This document shows, piece by piece, positions 63,651-64,000 of a stretch of 64,000 nucleotides of DNA. The position numbers and the translations under genes were made by a program. The stretch spans positions 682,001 to 746,000 of the forward strand of contig CAVVNM010000014.1 in the NCBI GenBank assembly GCA_963749575.1, in the 5' to 3' direction. The first letter of the stretch is position 1; each line of letters starts with the position of its first letter. This stretch comes from JAMXLO01 sp963749575 (GTDB lineage Bacteria > Pseudomonadota > Alphaproteobacteria > Acetobacterales > Acetobacteraceae). The notes under the pieces are model-generated. The model was not told the DNA's origin, ran no database searches, and saw only the letters and a list, made by a program, of their open reading frames with translations.

Positions 63651-64000
63651 ATGCAACTGCTGTCCGCCATAGCCGCGCTGCTCGCACTGCCGCTGCTGGC
63701 AGTGTCAGCCGCCGCGCAGGGTACCATCGAGCGGCTCTACGTGATCGAATGCGGGGCACGGACGGCGCCGGACGTCTCACCGTGGACGCCGGGGGTCAAT
63801 GTCGGCAAACCGATCGACTTCGTGGACAACTGTTATCTGATCAAGCACGGCAGTGACTGGATGGTTTGGGACACCGGTCTGCCGGATGCGATCTTCACCG
63901 CGCCGTCCTCCGACCCCAACGCCTGGCGACGCAGCAATACGCTCGCCGGCGAACTGGACAAGATCGGCATCAAGCCCGGCGACGTGAGGTATCTCGCCAT
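63651..64000 (+). CDS. Metallo-beta-lactamase-fold hydrolase, 5' part
   Basis: The first 116 codons of a gene that runs out of the window. A signal peptide (MQLLSAIAALLALPLLAVSA, ending AAAQG) is followed by IERLYVIECG, VDNCYLIKHGSDWMVWDTGL and LDKIGIKPGDVRYLA. This is the N-terminal sheet of N-acyl-homoserine-lactonase-like metallo-beta-lactamase proteins; the HxHxDH zinc motif should come just beyond the edge. It is 42 bases after the CoA-transferase and may be in the same operon. Lactonase function cannot be claimed from this part. Confidence 0.85.
   Translation, partial: MQLLSAIAALLALPLLAVSAAAQGTIERLYVIECGARTAPDVSPWTPGVNVGKPIDFVDNCYLIKHGSDWMVWDTGLPDAIFTAPSSDPNAWRRSNTLAGELDKIGIKPGDVRYLA

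Noticed and set aside
1..64000. CRISPR arrays, rRNA and tRNA genes, complete transposases, prophage genes
   Set aside because: No regularly spaced repeats, rRNA-like stretches, tRNA cloverleaf ends or transposase motifs were noticed on reading; a model-based scan was not possible.

Overview
The window is a GC-rich (by eye well above 60% G+C) stretch of bacterial chromosome. Gene content points to an alphaproteobacterium, most likely in the Rhodospirillales/Acetobacteraceae. The reasons are the very large share of ABC uptake systems, a metK-trmB pair, an aaeBXA-type efflux operon, a GTTC-N7-GTTC LexA box of the alphaproteobacterial type, and an uncharacterised SOS-linked gene that resembles proteins I associate with Acetobacteraceae. 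The family placement is inference. No rRNA, tRNA, CRISPR array, complete insertion sequence or prophage was recognised.

Layout. 0-3.3 kb: 3' part of a sugar ABC operon (binding protein, two permeases, sugar epimerase). 3.4-13.1 kb: housekeeping and scattered enzymes (CinA-like protein, OFA-family antiporter, fasciclin protein, acyltransferase, trmB, metK, hydrolases, RidA, rlmH). 13.2-21.8 kb: an orphan branched-chain-type binding protein, then a LacI-regulated sugar ABC operon ending in a GH63-like glycosidase, divergent from a cupin gene. 21.9-29.9 kb: ghrA, two related enolase-superfamily genes around an M81/MlrC-like protein, then a polar amino acid ABC transporter. 29.9-32.4 kb: zwf-gnd with a glucokinase stub. 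33.1-36.3 kb: FUSC/DUF1656/HlyD efflux operon. 36.5-43.9 kb: an iron-type ABC transporter in one operon with AtuA-like and DUF4387 genes, divergent from an orphan oligopeptide-type binding protein. 44-45.7 kb: GFA, VOC and DHFR-like enzymes. 45.7-49.5 kb: a unit bounded by 86-bp direct repeats, holding a winged-helix/TPR regulator fused to a rhodanese domain and a divergent PEP-CTERM gene. 49.5-54.8 kb: DUF6790 membrane protein, SOS-controlled unknown gene, typA, GxxExxY protein and vWA protein, with palindromic elements. 54.8-64 kb: tandem MetE-like genes, an ABC-F ATPase, a NitT/TauT-type ABC transporter with a CoA-transferase, and the start of a metallo-beta-lactamase-fold gene.

The region is mainly a catabolic and uptake archipelago: eight binding proteins of six types, several next to enzymes that probably process the imported compound. 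The LacI operon imports and cleaves a sugar. The M81/enolase cluster probably handles a sugar acid or small amide next to an amino-acid-type importer. The NitT/TauT importer probably feeds a CoA-transferase.

Two things deserve most attention. First, ten genes carry single-base frameshifts. Every one is explained by an extra base and none by a missing base, and they concentrate between 57 and 63.4 kb; this looks like residual insertion-type sequencing error rather than biological decay. Second, the 45.7-49.5 kb unit and the LexA-box gene at 50.67 kb are the best candidates for undescribed biology.
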